From positions 17,910,846 to 17,974,845 of the forward strand of contig NC_062981.1 of assembly GCF_023078275.1 (NCBI RefSeq): 64,000 bases of DNA. Reading direction: 5' to 3'. Source of the DNA: Leguminivora glycinivorella (lineage: Eukaryota > Arthropoda > Insecta > Lepidoptera > Tortricidae). Each line of letters opens with the position of its first letter. The first letter of the stretch is position 1. The translations under genes and the position numbers were made by a program. The notes beneath the pieces are model-generated. The model made no database searches, was not told the origin of the DNA, and saw nothing but the letters and a program-made list of their open reading frames with translations. This document shows positions 52,780 to 62,756 of this stretch, piece after piece.

Positions 52780-53312
52780 ACAGAATATATATTATAATAG
52801 TACAAGTACAGAAGGCCCACTGCTTTGATGTTCACGAAATGCCGCCTTTATAAATACCTACTAAATTCTAACAAAGAAACGAGCCGCACGTGCGCAGCGT
52901 CGGACAATAGGGTTGCCTATAGATTAAAACGAATTAATACTCAGATAAAATGTTATACTATATCATATTTAAGTCTTAGGTATATATACAGTATTTATAT
53001 GTTTTTGTTTAATCCCTAACATCACAAGACTTGATTGAACTTTTCCGTGGGACTTAATCATTATTCATTAGTAGATGTGTAAAATTGTCCTATTTATTCA
53101 TGATGTCATTTAACTAAGCATTATTAGCCATTGCACATGCGGACATCGCATATAAACCTTAATAAAAACTCGCTACGTAAAGTAACAATAGAAAGTGCGA
53201 ACGTGCGTTCCGTGAGAACGCGCGCCCCTGAGTAGGCCGCGAACTCGCGGCCGCCAGCATGTACTTGTAGCGCGGGGATAGAATCGCGGAGTGAGCCGCT
53301 CCCGTCTTGACT
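52780..53312 (-). repeat. Long dispersed repeat, minus copy (partner at 16838-17470)
   Basis: Starts ACAAGTACAGAAGGCCCACT G and proceeds through GTGCGCAGCGTCGGACAATA, CTTTTCCGTGGGAC, CACATGCGGACATCGCATAT, GTGCGTTCCGTGAGAACGCG to GCGGAGTGAGCCGCTCCCG, the exact reverse order of the plus copy. It lacks the inserted SINE tail, so it better represents the original element. Confidence 0.7.
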
Positions 53313-53497
53313 TAAATACACCCAGATTGTATTCGACCGGGAGTACAGGATGAGGGGAGCATGTTCCATTCCTTAGAAGCATTAGGAAAGAAGTCTAGTG
53401 ATGAATAATAATATATGAACTCTTAATAAACACTTATCATCGTTGAAATAGGTCAAATTCGAACACCAGACGCACTTTCCCATACTTATAAGTCAAT
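53313..53497. other. Short unassigned spacer
   Basis: No gene or recognised repeat. Confidence 0.4.
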
Positions 53498-53581
53498 GTA
53501 CTATCAGCAGCAAAAGTGCATGGAGAAATTGTGAATGAAGTCATTGATAAATTCGCCATGCACTGTTGCAGCTGATAGTAC
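53498..53581. mobile_element. Small MITE, CTATCAGC...GCTGATAG ends (copy 2)
   Basis: GTACTATCAGCAGCAAAAGT GCATGGAGAAATT faces GCCATGCACTGTTGCAGCTGATAGTAC. It is better preserved than the copy at 9208-9282. Confidence 0.7.
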
Positions 53582-54495
53582 ACATAAATAAGCGCTCAAA
53601 AGTGTTCTTGCACAATTTCTTCAATTGTTTAACCAAACGTTATCCACTAGCTGATCTCAATGTCACACATCAAATCGTCATTTGGCATGTGAAATATAAG
53701 AACAATACGATATAAAACTTCATTAAAATGTACTTACAGATGCATTTGGGTAACTGCGATATGATGGAGCAAATTACGTGTATACTTTGATGTTTAATAC
53801 ACATGTTTTCCACGTCACGATAGATTATGATACTACAAAATTGGAACATCACAACCAAACTCATTATGCATCATTTAGGAAATGTCTAGGAGTTTTGTTG
53901 AATCGCTACCCAGTTTAAATGAACTGATAAATTGATAATAATGTGTCAAACCTTTAAGAGCGCTATGACAAAAAAAGGCGATATATTGTAAAATGTACAA
54001 TATTTATCGGCAAAATTGTACACTTTACTCATACTAAAAGACAGTTAAAGTACTTGTTTCAGTTAGAAAATCTAATTAACTGTCGGTTCATTAAAAAACA
54101 TATGGATGAAAAAGCGTTTTCAATTAGTAATGATTTTTTTTCTGATGCTCGTTTAGGAAAAACCGCGCGAAGCACTGATTTCGGAGCTCTTATTATGTAC
54201 AATTTGATAAGCTCACTCTCATAAATGCGGTAAATTTAAATTCCTAATATCTTGTACTTTAGGCCCATTAAACAATATTTATCATTTAATCCTTTGAAAT
54301 TGAGAAATTGAAAGTAAAACGAACTCAATTTTGTCTTGAAAATACATCGAAACAAGTGATCATTTCTCCGAAAATCTACATGTTATCGAAGTTATTTTAG
54401 TATATAAATAATCTGCACAATGTGCTTAAACTGCTGTTATCCATTTGTCGTTATAATATTTTATCATGATTTTTTGCCAATTTTTTGAAAACTAG
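53582..54495. other. Unassigned AT-rich DNA
   Basis: No gene or recognised repeat. ATTGTAAAATGTACAATATT and CAAAATTGTACA near 53983-54020 give a small inverted repeat. Confidence 0.4.
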
Positions 54496-54562
54496 CCTTC
54501 CTGTCGCTATTTTACCGGCGACGGACGCCTGCGATTTCAGTGCCGCGCCGGAGCTCGAGGAG
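54496..54562 (+). CDS. Candidate internal coding exon, unrecognised
   Basis: A GC-rich 67-base block lies between a pyrimidine-rich tract ending GAAAACTAG and a donor-like GAG|GTAAGACG. It is open in all three frames; one reads LPVAILPATDACDFSAAPEL. Composition contrasts sharply with AT-rich flanks. No homology is known to me and no neighbouring exon was found, so this is tentative. Confidence 0.2.
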
Positions 54563-54819
54563 GTAAGACGTATGTCGCTTTGGTCTCCGAGTTTTCATCG
54601 CAAACGTCGAGAATATTTATCGTTGTGTGGGTCGGACGCCTTGTTTATACACGGGCTATCCTCGCATTGTGTGTGTGTAAACAGCGACCAACGAATTTGA
54701 TCCTAGATCCGTAAATATTTGCTTTTGTAATACTTTGTTATGTTTGAATGTTAAAGTATTACAACATTGTGATGATAAAAATGTGAGAATTACAATACGG
54801 TCAAGATGATAAGACACAT

Positions 54820-55018
54820 CAAGATGGTACTCGGGATCTGATGATGGAGCCAGAAGGTGGTCACCAGTACCAGTGAACCATGTAAGTAAACGACTTCGTG
54901 TTTAGGCTCGTTGGGTTCGTCTCAACAAGACCTTTGACAAGAGGTGGTACTCAGGGTCTGATGATGGAGCCAGATGGTGGTCACCAGTACCAATGAACCA
55001 TATAACTAAACCCAGAGA
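54820..55018. repeat. Two copies of the subterminal module of the fold-back element
   Basis: Each has a GGTACT(C)-GG-TCTGATGATGGAGCCAGA core then GGTGGTCACCAGTACCA-TGAACCAT. The unit spacing is about 120 bases. The inverted right-side copy is at 62140-62200. Confidence 0.75.
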
Positions 55019-55257
55019 TGGGGAAATCGTAATCGATTCCGGATTACACGATTACTTGATTTTACTTTGTAATCTGACACTACTGGGTGTCAGATTACTT
55101 GTAATGTAATCAAGTGAAACGGTAAATTACCATTACATGTAAAGGAATCACTAATCATCTATACAATCATTACTATTACCAATAATTCGGAATCATAGTC
55201 GATTCAAAATAACTGAAATTATTGACTTGATTACTTTCAGATTACGAATATGTAGTA
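55019..55257. repeat. GATTAC-rich segment in the left arm
   Basis: Many GATTAC/GTAATC words (GGGAAATCGTAATCGATTCC, GTAATGTAATCAAGTG, GTAAATTACCATTACATGTA). It has no counterpart in the right arm, so it is probably a separate insertion or eroded repeat. Confidence 0.45.
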
Positions 55258-55538
55258 CCTCAGATTGCTGACTGTCACTTTGATACAAAAGTCATCATGG
55301 GTGTGGTGGGTAGACGTAGATAAACAATAAAAGCAGCTGATTGTTTTAGACTTTCGTGTTTATCTTTTAATAAACAATATTACAAATTATATAAGGCTAT
55401 AAATAAATAAACATTATAAACCTAATTAAAATCTAAGCAATATATTTCTATACGTACAGACATTCATTTGTCAGTGCCATCTATCGGCCGCCGTAGGAAC
55501 TTCTTGGGACTGATAACAAACTAAATCGAGCGAGCACA

Positions 55539-56555
55539 ATGGTTAACTGCGGAGCGGCTTGCGGCAAACCCATCGCGACGACAGGCAATGCGAAATGTGG
55601 CTGCGGCCTTATTTACCACAAAGCATGTGTGGGCATGGGCATAAATGCTCGGGTACCTGCCACCTGGGTATGTCCGGCGTGTAAGGCGGCGAAGCGTGAC
55701 AACTCTGATAACACGCCCATAAAGTCCAGCATCGCCGCTGATGATGACATGCAGCCTGACCAGCAGCTTGACATAGCCGAGGAGCTCCGCTTGCTTCGTG
55801 CGGATTTTGGCTCCGTGCACGACCAGGTTGCGGGCCTGCGCCGCGAGGTGGAGGAGCTTAACCGGCTTTTCAGTAGTCGTCTGGACATCATCGAGGAGAA
55901 GGTCAAACGATTAGAGGAGCGGGCGGAGGTGCAGCCAGCAGTCACCGTCGATAGCGAGTTAGCTGAGACAGTCGCCAGCTTAAAACAGGAGCTCTGCGAC
56001 AGAGAGCAAGACCTTCTCCTCGGTGACGTCGAAATCACGGGCATACCGGAGCAACCCAACGAGTCTACATCTCATCTGGTCTGCCTGGTGGCGACGAGGC
56101 TCGGTGTTAGTATCGATGAGCGGGACATAGTATTCGCTGAACGCATGGGAGCGCGCCGGCATCAGGCAAACTCAGTTGACGCTCCGAGCCCGCTAGGTGG
56201 CGCGGCGGAGGGCGGCGCTGCTGCTGACGTGCGCCCGCGCCCGCTCGTCGTGCGGCTGGCCAGGCGCGGACCGCGCGCCGACATGCTGCGTGCTGCCCGC
56301 GTGCGTCGAGGGGCTGACACATCGGACTTCGGCCTGCCGGGTGCCCCGAGCAGGTTCTACGTAAACGAGCGTTTAACTAGGCAAAATAGAACGCTCTTTT
56401 ATCTTGCTCGGCAGGAATGTAGGCGGTTGGAATGGCGGTACCACTGGACAAAGGACGGACGGGTGTATGTGCGCCGTGGTAAAGATACACCTGCTCACCG
56501 TATCCGGGCAGAGTCTGATCTCGCCAAGGTTTTTTGCAATGGTACTGGTTGCTAG
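55539..56555 (+). CDS. CR1-like ORF1 protein, PHD finger and coiled coil
   Basis: 338 residues, start in ACAATGG context. Residues 4-48 give C-x3-C-x11-C-x-C-x4-H-x2-C-x14-C-x2-C, the full C4HC3 set of a PHD-type zinc finger. Residues about 65-125 are heptad-rich and charged (LRREVEELNRLF), a likely coiled coil for self-association. From about 165 on, ITGIPEQPNES, VVRLARRGPRADML and YVNERLTRQNRTLFYLAR resemble the RNA-binding C-terminal region of insect LINE ORF1 proteins. Such proteins coat the element RNA as chaperones in a ribonucleoprotein with ORF2. The frame is uninterrupted. Its GC content is well above the flanking DNA. Antisense frames here are shadows. Confidence 0.8.
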   Translation: MVNCGAACGKPIATTGNAKCGCGLIYHKACVGMGINARVPATWVCPACKAAKRDNSDNTPIKSSIAADDDMQPDQQLDIAEELRLLRADFGSVHDQVAGLRREVEELNRLFSSRLDIIEEKVKRLEERAEVQPAVTVDSELAETVASLKQELCDREQDLLLGDVEITGIPEQPNESTSHLVCLVATRLGVSIDERDIVFAERMGARRHQANSVDAPSPLGGAAEGGAAADVRPRPLVVRLARRGPRADMLRAARVRRGADTSDFGLPGAPSRFYVNERLTRQNRTLFYLARQECRRLEWRYHWTKDGRVYVRRGKDTPAHRIRAESDLAKVFCNGTGC

Positions 56556-56729
56556 GATATTACGCAGTAACATTTTTCCAACTGCCTTTATTGTACGGAT
56601 GGAATGGCGTTGTGAATTTCACTTTAAAGTATTATTACTACATTTTGTCATTTATGTATTGTCTTGACTGTGGCTCGATACACTTGTATGCAGCATTTTC
56701 CTCCTCTGTAGTCAACTCAAGTTTAATTA
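56556..56729 (+). other. Gap between ORF1 and ORF2
   Basis: 174 AT-rich bases with no coding signature. ORF2 must be translated by reinitiation, bypass or another unknown means. Confidence 0.6.
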
Positions 56730-59246
56730 ATGTGTAGCAAGACTTTAAAAATAGGTTTGTTCAATGCAGGCTCCCTAGGTACTAACCATGACGATATCGC
56801 TGTGGCTGTCACCCGGTTGGATGCTGATGTGCTGGCTATAAATGAGACGTGGCTTAGGGATCATGAGGATGGACGAGCGCCGGTTATTCCTGGGTACAGA
56901 CTGCGCCATATACCGAGGCCACAAGGCACTCGATCGCGCGGGGGCGGCGTAGGTTTCTATATAAAGCGTAATGTTAATGCTCGCACTTGGCCACACCCCG
57001 TTGATCCGTTACACAGAATGATTGAACAGATGTGGATCACTCTGACCCTTAATGGTAAGAAATTGGTCATCGGTACGGCTTACCGCCCACCATGGACAGA
57101 CATTGATTTGTTTTTCGACGCTATTTCTGACTCTATTAGCTCTATACCCGACTTTGATCATTTAGTATTAGTAGGTGATTTCAATATAGATTTACTTAAT
57201 TACCTTGACATTAAAATTTCTAAATTTAATACATTTTTAAACAGTTTTAATCTATCCCAGTTAGTTACACAAGCTACACACTTTACCGAGTCCAGCCAGA
57301 CGTTGATCGATGTGGTCTGCACTGATTTGAAAGCTAAGCATATAACTATAGAACATGTGGGATCCTTGTATGGGCACTGCCTAGTGGCCTGTGAGTTCTC
57401 CATTAAACTTGAAAAACCTAGACCATATAACATAACCTGTAGGTCTTTTAAAAACATAGACTTACAAAAGCTAGATGTTGTCTTACGGTGTGTGAGGTGG
57501 GACCTGGTGTCGGAGCTGGATGATGTGGATGCTATGGTTGTAGCTTTTAATCAATTAGTTCTTTTCATTTTTGACTTCCATGCTCCACTTAAATCCATTA
57601 CTGTTAAGGGGCCTTCATACCCCTGGATTACTGACACAGTCAGGCTCATGATGCGTTTGAGAGATAGTGCAGCGGCTGATTACCACAGGGATCAAACTGA
57701 GAGCAAAAAAAAGTATTATAAGGACCTGAAGTCACTTGTAAACAAAGCTTTATTTACTGAAAAACAAGCATATATAAATCAAAATATAAATAATAAAATT
57801 CACAATTCTAAATTACTCTGGAAATCCCTTAAATCAACTATTTTACCAAATAAAAACATAGAATTACCATCTTACTTTAATGACCCCACCATCATAAATA
57901 AACACTTTTTGGCTTTACCGGATAATCCTGTATTACCCATATCTGTATTGACACATTTTGAGTACCATAGGTATTGTGACTCAATTTTTGAATTAGAGTC
58001 TATCACCTCAGAAAATATGTTAAAGATTATTAAGAGTTTAAAGTCAAATGCGGAGGGGTCAGATGGGATAACTCTAAATATGCTACTTATGACACTGCCA
58101 CATACTACTGATTTAATAACAAAAATAATTAATACCTCCATAATGACTTCCACATTTCCCAGTGCCTGGAAGATGGCCGTCGTGCAGCCGCTGCCTAAAA
58201 CGGCTAACCCATCAGAACCTAGAGACCTTAGACCAATTAGCATATTACCCTGTATTTCCAAAATATTGGAAAAGGCTGTGTGTTTTCAGCTCACAAAGTA
58301 TCTTGAGAGCAACAATATTCTACCGGATGTGCAGTCGGGTTTCAGAAAGGGTCGAAGTACAACCACAGCTTTACTGAATGTCACTGATGATATATTGTGC
58401 TCTCAAGATAAGGGAATGTGTACTCTGTTAGTCCTACTTGACTTTTCCAGGGCTTTCGACTGTTTGAATATAGACCTACTACTGTCAAAGTTAAGTTTTT
58501 ATGGTTTTGGGAACAAATCTGTAAGATGGTTTGAAAGTTACCTTAGTAAGCGCAACCAATTCGTGAAAATTAACTGTAACGGCTCCACCTTAACCTCTGA
58601 CCCAATTAGCTTAACCAGGGGCGTTCCCCAGGGCTCGATCCTCGGGCCAATTTTATTTATCTTGTACTCCGCGGACATCGGATCTTGCATCACTCATTGT
58701 AAGTACCACATTTATGCAGATGATGTTCAGGTTTATATCTCATGTAAGCCATCAGATATTGATGATGCCATTTTCAAACTTAATACTGATCTCAGTAACA
58801 TAGCCTCTTGGGCATCAGATAACTGCCTGCTGCTAAATCCAAACAAGACGAAGTATCTAGTCTTTGGAAGCAAATACCAGTTGGCTCATATCACACCTTC
58901 CATAACAGTCACACTGCTGGGAGAGCCCATAGAACAAGTTTATGAAACCAGGAATTTGGGCCTTATAATGGATAATAGTCTTCGCTTTGAGAAACATATC
59001 GCTGATGTAGTCAGGAATTGCTTTTATAAACTCAGAGTTCTATATAAGATTAGACCATTCATTAATGAAACACTGCGTATTAGGTTAGTAGAGTCACTTG
59101 TATTGTCGAAATTAAATTACATGGATGTTGTATTTGGACCACGTCTCCTTTATAAAACCAAGCGACTTATACAGCGTGTCCAAAACGCTTGTGCCCGTTT
59201 TTGTTTTTCTATACCACTGCGGGCCCATGTGTCACCTTTTCCTTAA
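56730..59246 (+). CDS. CR1-like ORF2 polyprotein: APE endonuclease and reverse transcriptase (main frame)
   Basis: 838 residues before a premature stop. The endonuclease spans residues 5-230: KIGLFNAGSL, INETWL, GGGVGFY, TAYRPPW, LVGDFNID, and SLYGHCLVACEF where the usual SDH is YGH (histidine kept, aspartate replaced). The reverse transcriptase spans about 480-770: VVQPLPK, LRPISILPCISKILEKA, QSGFRKGRSTTTALL, VLLDFSRAFDCLN (motif A), TRGVPQGSILGPILF (motif B), HIYADDVQVY (catalytic YADD). ORF2 nicks the target and primes reverse transcription. A frame change near 59232-59246 cuts off the C-terminal 115 or so residues. Both this and the altered endonuclease residue could disable it. Confidence 0.85.
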   Translation: MCSKTLKIGLFNAGSLGTNHDDIAVAVTRLDADVLAINETWLRDHEDGRAPVIPGYRLRHIPRPQGTRSRGGGVGFYIKRNVNARTWPHPVDPLHRMIEQMWITLTLNGKKLVIGTAYRPPWTDIDLFFDAISDSISSIPDFDHLVLVGDFNIDLLNYLDIKISKFNTFLNSFNLSQLVTQATHFTESSQTLIDVVCTDLKAKHITIEHVGSLYGHCLVACEFSIKLEKPRPYNITCRSFKNIDLQKLDVVLRCVRWDLVSELDDVDAMVVAFNQLVLFIFDFHAPLKSITVKGPSYPWITDTVRLMMRLRDSAAADYHRDQTESKKKYYKDLKSLVNKALFTEKQAYINQNINNKIHNSKLLWKSLKSTILPNKNIELPSYFNDPTIINKHFLALPDNPVLPISVLTHFEYHRYCDSIFELESITSENMLKIIKSLKSNAEGSDGITLNMLLMTLPHTTDLITKIINTSIMTSTFPSAWKMAVVQPLPKTANPSEPRDLRPISILPCISKILEKAVCFQLTKYLESNNILPDVQSGFRKGRSTTTALLNVTDDILCSQDKGMCTLLVLLDFSRAFDCLNIDLLLSKLSFYGFGNKSVRWFESYLSKRNQFVKINCNGSTLTSDPISLTRGVPQGSILGPILFILYSADIGSCITHCKYHIYADDVQVYISCKPSDIDDAIFKLNTDLSNIASWASDNCLLLNPNKTKYLVFGSKYQLAHITPSITVTLLGEPIEQVYETRNLGLIMDNSLRFEKHIADVVRNCFYKLRVLYKIRPFINETLRIRLVESLVLSKLNYMDVVFGPRLLYKTKRLIQRVQNACARFCFSIPLRAHVSPFP

Positions 59247-59589
59247 TCAGCACTACATGCTGAAAATGCACCACCGCCGTAAGCTTCACCTTGCCTCTTT
59301 ACTCTTTGGAGTGATAAAGTATCAGTCTCCCATATATCTATACGAGAAGCTGTCCATACGCAGGCCACGAGGGGGCCGGCGGTCTGAGACTCGACTTCTT
59401 ACTCCTAGGCACGCATCGGCAGCCTTCCGGGGCAGTTATTCCTATTCAGCGAGCCGTTGCTGGAATAATATACCTCCTCCGATCAGGAACCTGCAAAGCA
59501 TTCATAGTTTCAAGTTAACTTTAAAAAAATCCATGCTTGAACACCAAATGAACGAGGAATGCCTAAGACTCGAGACGAGCTTCATTTAA
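59232..59589 (+). pseudogene. C-terminal part of CR1 ORF2 in a shifted frame
   Basis: Directly after the frame change, another frame carries LNQHYMLKMHHRRKLHLASL, YLYEKLSIRR, YSYSASRCWNNIPPPIRNLQ and SFKLTLKKSMLE to a stop at 59587-59589. WN-IP--IR---S---FK--LK is the standard end of CR1/Jockey RT proteins. One indel therefore separates a complete-length ORF2. Confidence 0.8.
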
Positions 59590-60136
59590 AACACTCCACA
59601 CGCTGCGTTACTTACCATAGTTTTTGTCCCAGTTAGCAAACGCCCTTTCACATAAAATTATTTAAGTGTAGTCCCAATAAATGTTGTCTTTGTTAATATT
59701 TTTCGACTTTTCTGCCATAAAAGATTGCTATGCGTGAACTGCGGCCATATTTGTTATTTTTGCTTCTTCAGCTGACAGCTATACGTCATTAGTGTGTTGC
59801 CACAGATGCTGTTAGCTGTTGACGTTAAATTATGGTCGCGTTCACACTTAAAAATGTTTGTCATTGTTTTGTTCCCTTTATTTTAATGTATAATTTATAA
59901 ACTCTGGAATTATCTTATTTTAAATTGTGTACTTTTTTGCAACTTTTTATCCTGTTTGTGATGTGTGTGTGCTTTCCGTGTTTTCACTCGCAATGGCCCC
60001 GACGGAAGATCAGCGTTGGCCCTCCCAGGCTAACACCATGCTGAGTCGGGACCATTTCGTGGCAATTATTATGTATGTACCTATATTTTTGTGTTGTGTA
60101 AATAATTTCTGTTTTCACTTGTCACGAATAAATGAT
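59590..60136 (+). other. 3' UTR of the CR1-like element
   Basis: Non-coding, with a GC-richer patch (TGGCCCCGACGGAAGATCAG at about 59993) in AT-rich sequence, running into the terminal tandem tail. The region would be the binding site for the element's RT, by analogy with other LINEs. Confidence 0.65.
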
Positions 60137-60160
60137 TTCTATTCTATTCTATTCTATTCT
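60137..60160. repeat. (ATTCT)n tail of the CR1-like element
   Basis: GATTTCT followed by four ATTCT units. Short tandem tails in place of poly(A) are characteristic of the CR1 group. Confidence 0.85.
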
Positions 60161-61378
60161 AAAATAGGTTTTAGGGGGTGCTGATTCCAAAATTAATGAC
60201 CAATGTGGAATCTGACATTGCTGACTGTCACTTTGACACAAAAGTCGTCATGGGTGTCGTAAAATAGGTTTTAGGGGGTGCTGATTCCAAAATTAATGAC
60301 CAATGTTCAATCTGACATTGCTGATTGTCACTCTGACACAAAAGTCGTCATGGGTGTCGTAAAATAGGTTTTAGGGGGTGCTGATTACAAAATGAATGAC
60401 CAATTTGGAATCTGACATTGCTGACTGTCACTTTGACACAAAAGTCGTCATGGGTGTCGTAAAATAGGTTTTAGGGGGTGCTGATTTCAAAATTAATGAC
60501 CAATGTGGAATCTGACATTGCTGACTGTCACTTTGACACAAAAGTCGTCATGGGTGTCGTAAAATAGGTTTTAGGAGGTGCTGATTCCAAAATTAATGAC
60601 CAATGTTCAATCTGACATTGCTGACTGTCACTCTGACACAAAAGTCGTCATGGGTGTCGTAAAATAGGTTTTAGGGGGTGCTGATTCCAAAATTAATGAC
60701 CAATTTGGAATCTGACATTGCTGACTGTCACTTTGACACAAAAGTCGTCATGGGTGTCGTAAAATAGGTTTTAGGGGGTGCTGATTCCAAAATTAATGAC
60801 CAATATGGAATCTGACATTGCTGACTGTCACTTTGACACAAAAGTCGTCATGGGTGTCATAAAATAGGTTTTAGGGGGTGCTGATTCCAAAATTAATGAC
60901 CAATGTTCAATCTGACATTGCTGACTGTCACTCTGACACAAAAGTCGTCATGGGTGTCGTAAAATAGGTTTTAGGGGGTGCTGATTCCAAAATTAATGAC
61001 CAATGTTCAATCTGACATTGCTGACTGTCACTTTGACACAAAAGTCGTCATGGGTGTCGTAAAATAGGTTTTAGGGGTGCTGATTCCAAAATTAGTGACC
61101 AATTTGGAATCTGACATTGCTGACTGTCACTTTGACACAAAAGTCGTCATGGGTGTCGTCAAATAGGTATCCGGAGGTGTTTGAAAACTAATGACCAATT
61201 TGGAATCTGACACTGTTGACTGTCACTTTGACACAAAAGTGATCATGGGTGTCTTCAAATAGGTTTTCATGGGTACTGATCTCAATATTAATGATCAATT
61301 TGGAATCTGACATTGCTGACTGTCACTTTGACATAAAAGTCGTTATGGGTGTCATCTAATAGGTTTCCAGGGGTACTG
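60161..61378. repeat. 100-bp satellite, forward array
   Basis: Ten units of exactly or almost 100 bp begin AAAATAGGTTTTAGGGGGTG at 60161, 60261, and so on to 61061, each ending ACAAAAGTCGTCATGGGTGTCGT. Three more diverged units follow to 61378. Variants in CAATGTGG, CAATGTTC and CAATTTGG follow each other in a repeating three-unit order at first. Confidence 0.9.
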
Positions 61379-62056
61379 TGCAATGTCAGGTTCCAAATCG
61401 GTCATTACTTTTTAAATCATTTCATTAATTTTGGAATCAGTACCCCCTAAAAACTATTTGACTACACCCATGATTCCTTTTGTGTCAAAATGACAATTAG
61501 CACTGTGAGATTCCAAAATAGTCGTTAATTTTGGAATCAGCACCCCGGAAACCTTTTTGACGACACCCATGACGACTTTTGTGTCAAAGTGACAGTCAGC
61601 AATGTCAAGATTCCAAATCGGTCATTAATTTTCAAATCAGCACCTCCGGAAACCTATTTGACGACACCCATGACGACTTTTGTGTCAAAGTGACAGTCAG
61701 CAATGTTAGATTCCACATTGGTCATTAATTTTGGAATAAGCACCCCCTAAAACCAATTTTACGACACCCATGACGACTTTTGTGTCAAAGTGACAGTCAG
61801 CAATGTCAGATTCCACATTGTTCATTAATTTTGGAATCAGCACCCCGCAAACCTATTTGACGACACCCATGACGACTTTTGCGTCAAAGTGACAGTCAGC
61901 AATGTCAGATTCCACATTGGTCATTAATTTTGGAATCAGCACCCCCTAAAACCTATTTTACGACACCCATGACGACTTTTGTATCAAAGTGACAGTCAGC
62001 AATGTCAGATTCCAAATCGGTCATTAATTTTTAAATCAGCACACCCGAAAACCTAT
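61379..62056. repeat. 100-bp satellite, inverted array
   Basis: About seven units of the same satellite in reverse orientation (GACACCCATGACGACTTTTG, AAAGTGACAGTCAGCAATG). The turning point is near 61378 (GGTACTGTGCAATGTCAGG). Units here are somewhat more diverged than the forward ones. Confidence 0.85.
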
Positions 62057-62283
62057 ACTCGTGGTATATGCACTTGAAATGTGAAAGTGAAAATGCTAGA
62101 ATGACATGTAAACCACGAAGTTGTATAGTCATATTGTTCATTAGTATTGGTGACCACCATCTGGCTCCATCATCAGACCCTGAGCACCACCTTGAAGTAA
62201 TTAGAATTGTATTTGTCTTATTTTATCATCATATTAATATATACTTTACTCTAATACTTATCATATAACAAAAGCAAATATTT
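62057..62283. repeat. Right terminal arm of the fold-back element
   Basis: Contains the inverted subterminal module (TTGGTGACCACCATCTGGCT, CCATCATCAGACCCTGAGC) and the inverted terminal ACAAAAGCAAATATTT. The 66-codon frame over it is not a gene. Confidence 0.65.
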
Positions 62284-62756
62284 GGGATGGGGTCTACTTT
62301 TATAATTATTACTTTAATTTTTTAAATAAATTTTAACATAATTGATATTATTTCGCGCTATATTCTCGTATTTTCGTACAAAATAATGTTTATTAGAAAC
62401 CAAAAGTTTATATCGAGATAGTAGATTGTGGTTGTTATCAAAATTCCATAGAAAGGATCAAGATTGTTTTGTCCATTATTGTAGTGCGAGCGAGTGATAA
62501 GACGTGCTAGAAAGGGTCGGCATATGGGGCTCGCGCGGCGGGTAAAATACCTAATTTCGCCCGACGCCGAAATGTTATAACGCTCTTAATGATTTGAGTT
62601 CCGCCCGCGAATGATATTTATTTAAACACGTTTTTATTGATACGATCCCTACAATTTTTGGTATTGAGTACGAAAATTTTGTTAAGCCCTAAAACCGTTT
62701 TAATCGGAATCGTTTATTCAGAAGTCACTCGATCGTACTTGACACTCGTATAAATA
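62284..62756. other. Unassigned DNA
   Basis: A GC-rich stretch at 62500-62575 (GGGGCTCGCGCGGCGGGTAA) has no recognised function or reading frame. Confidence 0.4.

Larger units (their letters stand above)
55308..60160 (+). mobile_element. Nearly full-length CR1-like non-LTR retrotransposon
   Basis: About 4.85 kb: a 230-bp 5' UTR, ORF1 (55539-56555), a 174-bp gap, ORF2 (56730 onward with one frameshift), a 3' UTR of about 550 bp and an (ATTCT)n tail (60137-60160). The short-unit tail, PHD-type ORF1 and APE endonuclease plus RT order fit the CR1 group (established traits; exact clade such as Daphne versus CR1 not settled). It is inserted within one satellite unit, between GGGTGTGGT on the left and AAAATAGGTT on the right. 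Confidence 0.8.
54714..62283. mobile_element. Large satellite-armed fold-back element, interrupted by a CR1 element
   Basis: AAATATTTGCTTTTGT at 54714 is repeated inverted at 62268-62283. Just inside, a subterminal module GTCTGATGATGGAGCCAGA-GGTGGTCACCAGTA occurs twice on the left (from about 54836 and 54956) and once inverted on the right (62145-62195). The interior carries a 100-bp satellite forward (60161-61378) and then inverted (61379-62056). One partial forward unit (55258-55307) lies to the left of the CR1 insertion. Tandem repeats within inverted arms resemble Foldback/Galileo-type elements of flies (inference). No transposase is present. Flanking duplications could not be identified. 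Confidence 0.6.

Noticed and set aside
55613..56059. 148-codon serine- and arginine-rich frame antisense to CR1 ORF1
   Set aside because: Shadow of a GC-rich gene on the other strand; ORF1 has clear domains, this has none.
60161..62056. Regular repeats considered as a CRISPR-like array
   Set aside because: Units are contiguous 100-bp satellite copies without unique spacers, and the DNA is eukaryotic.
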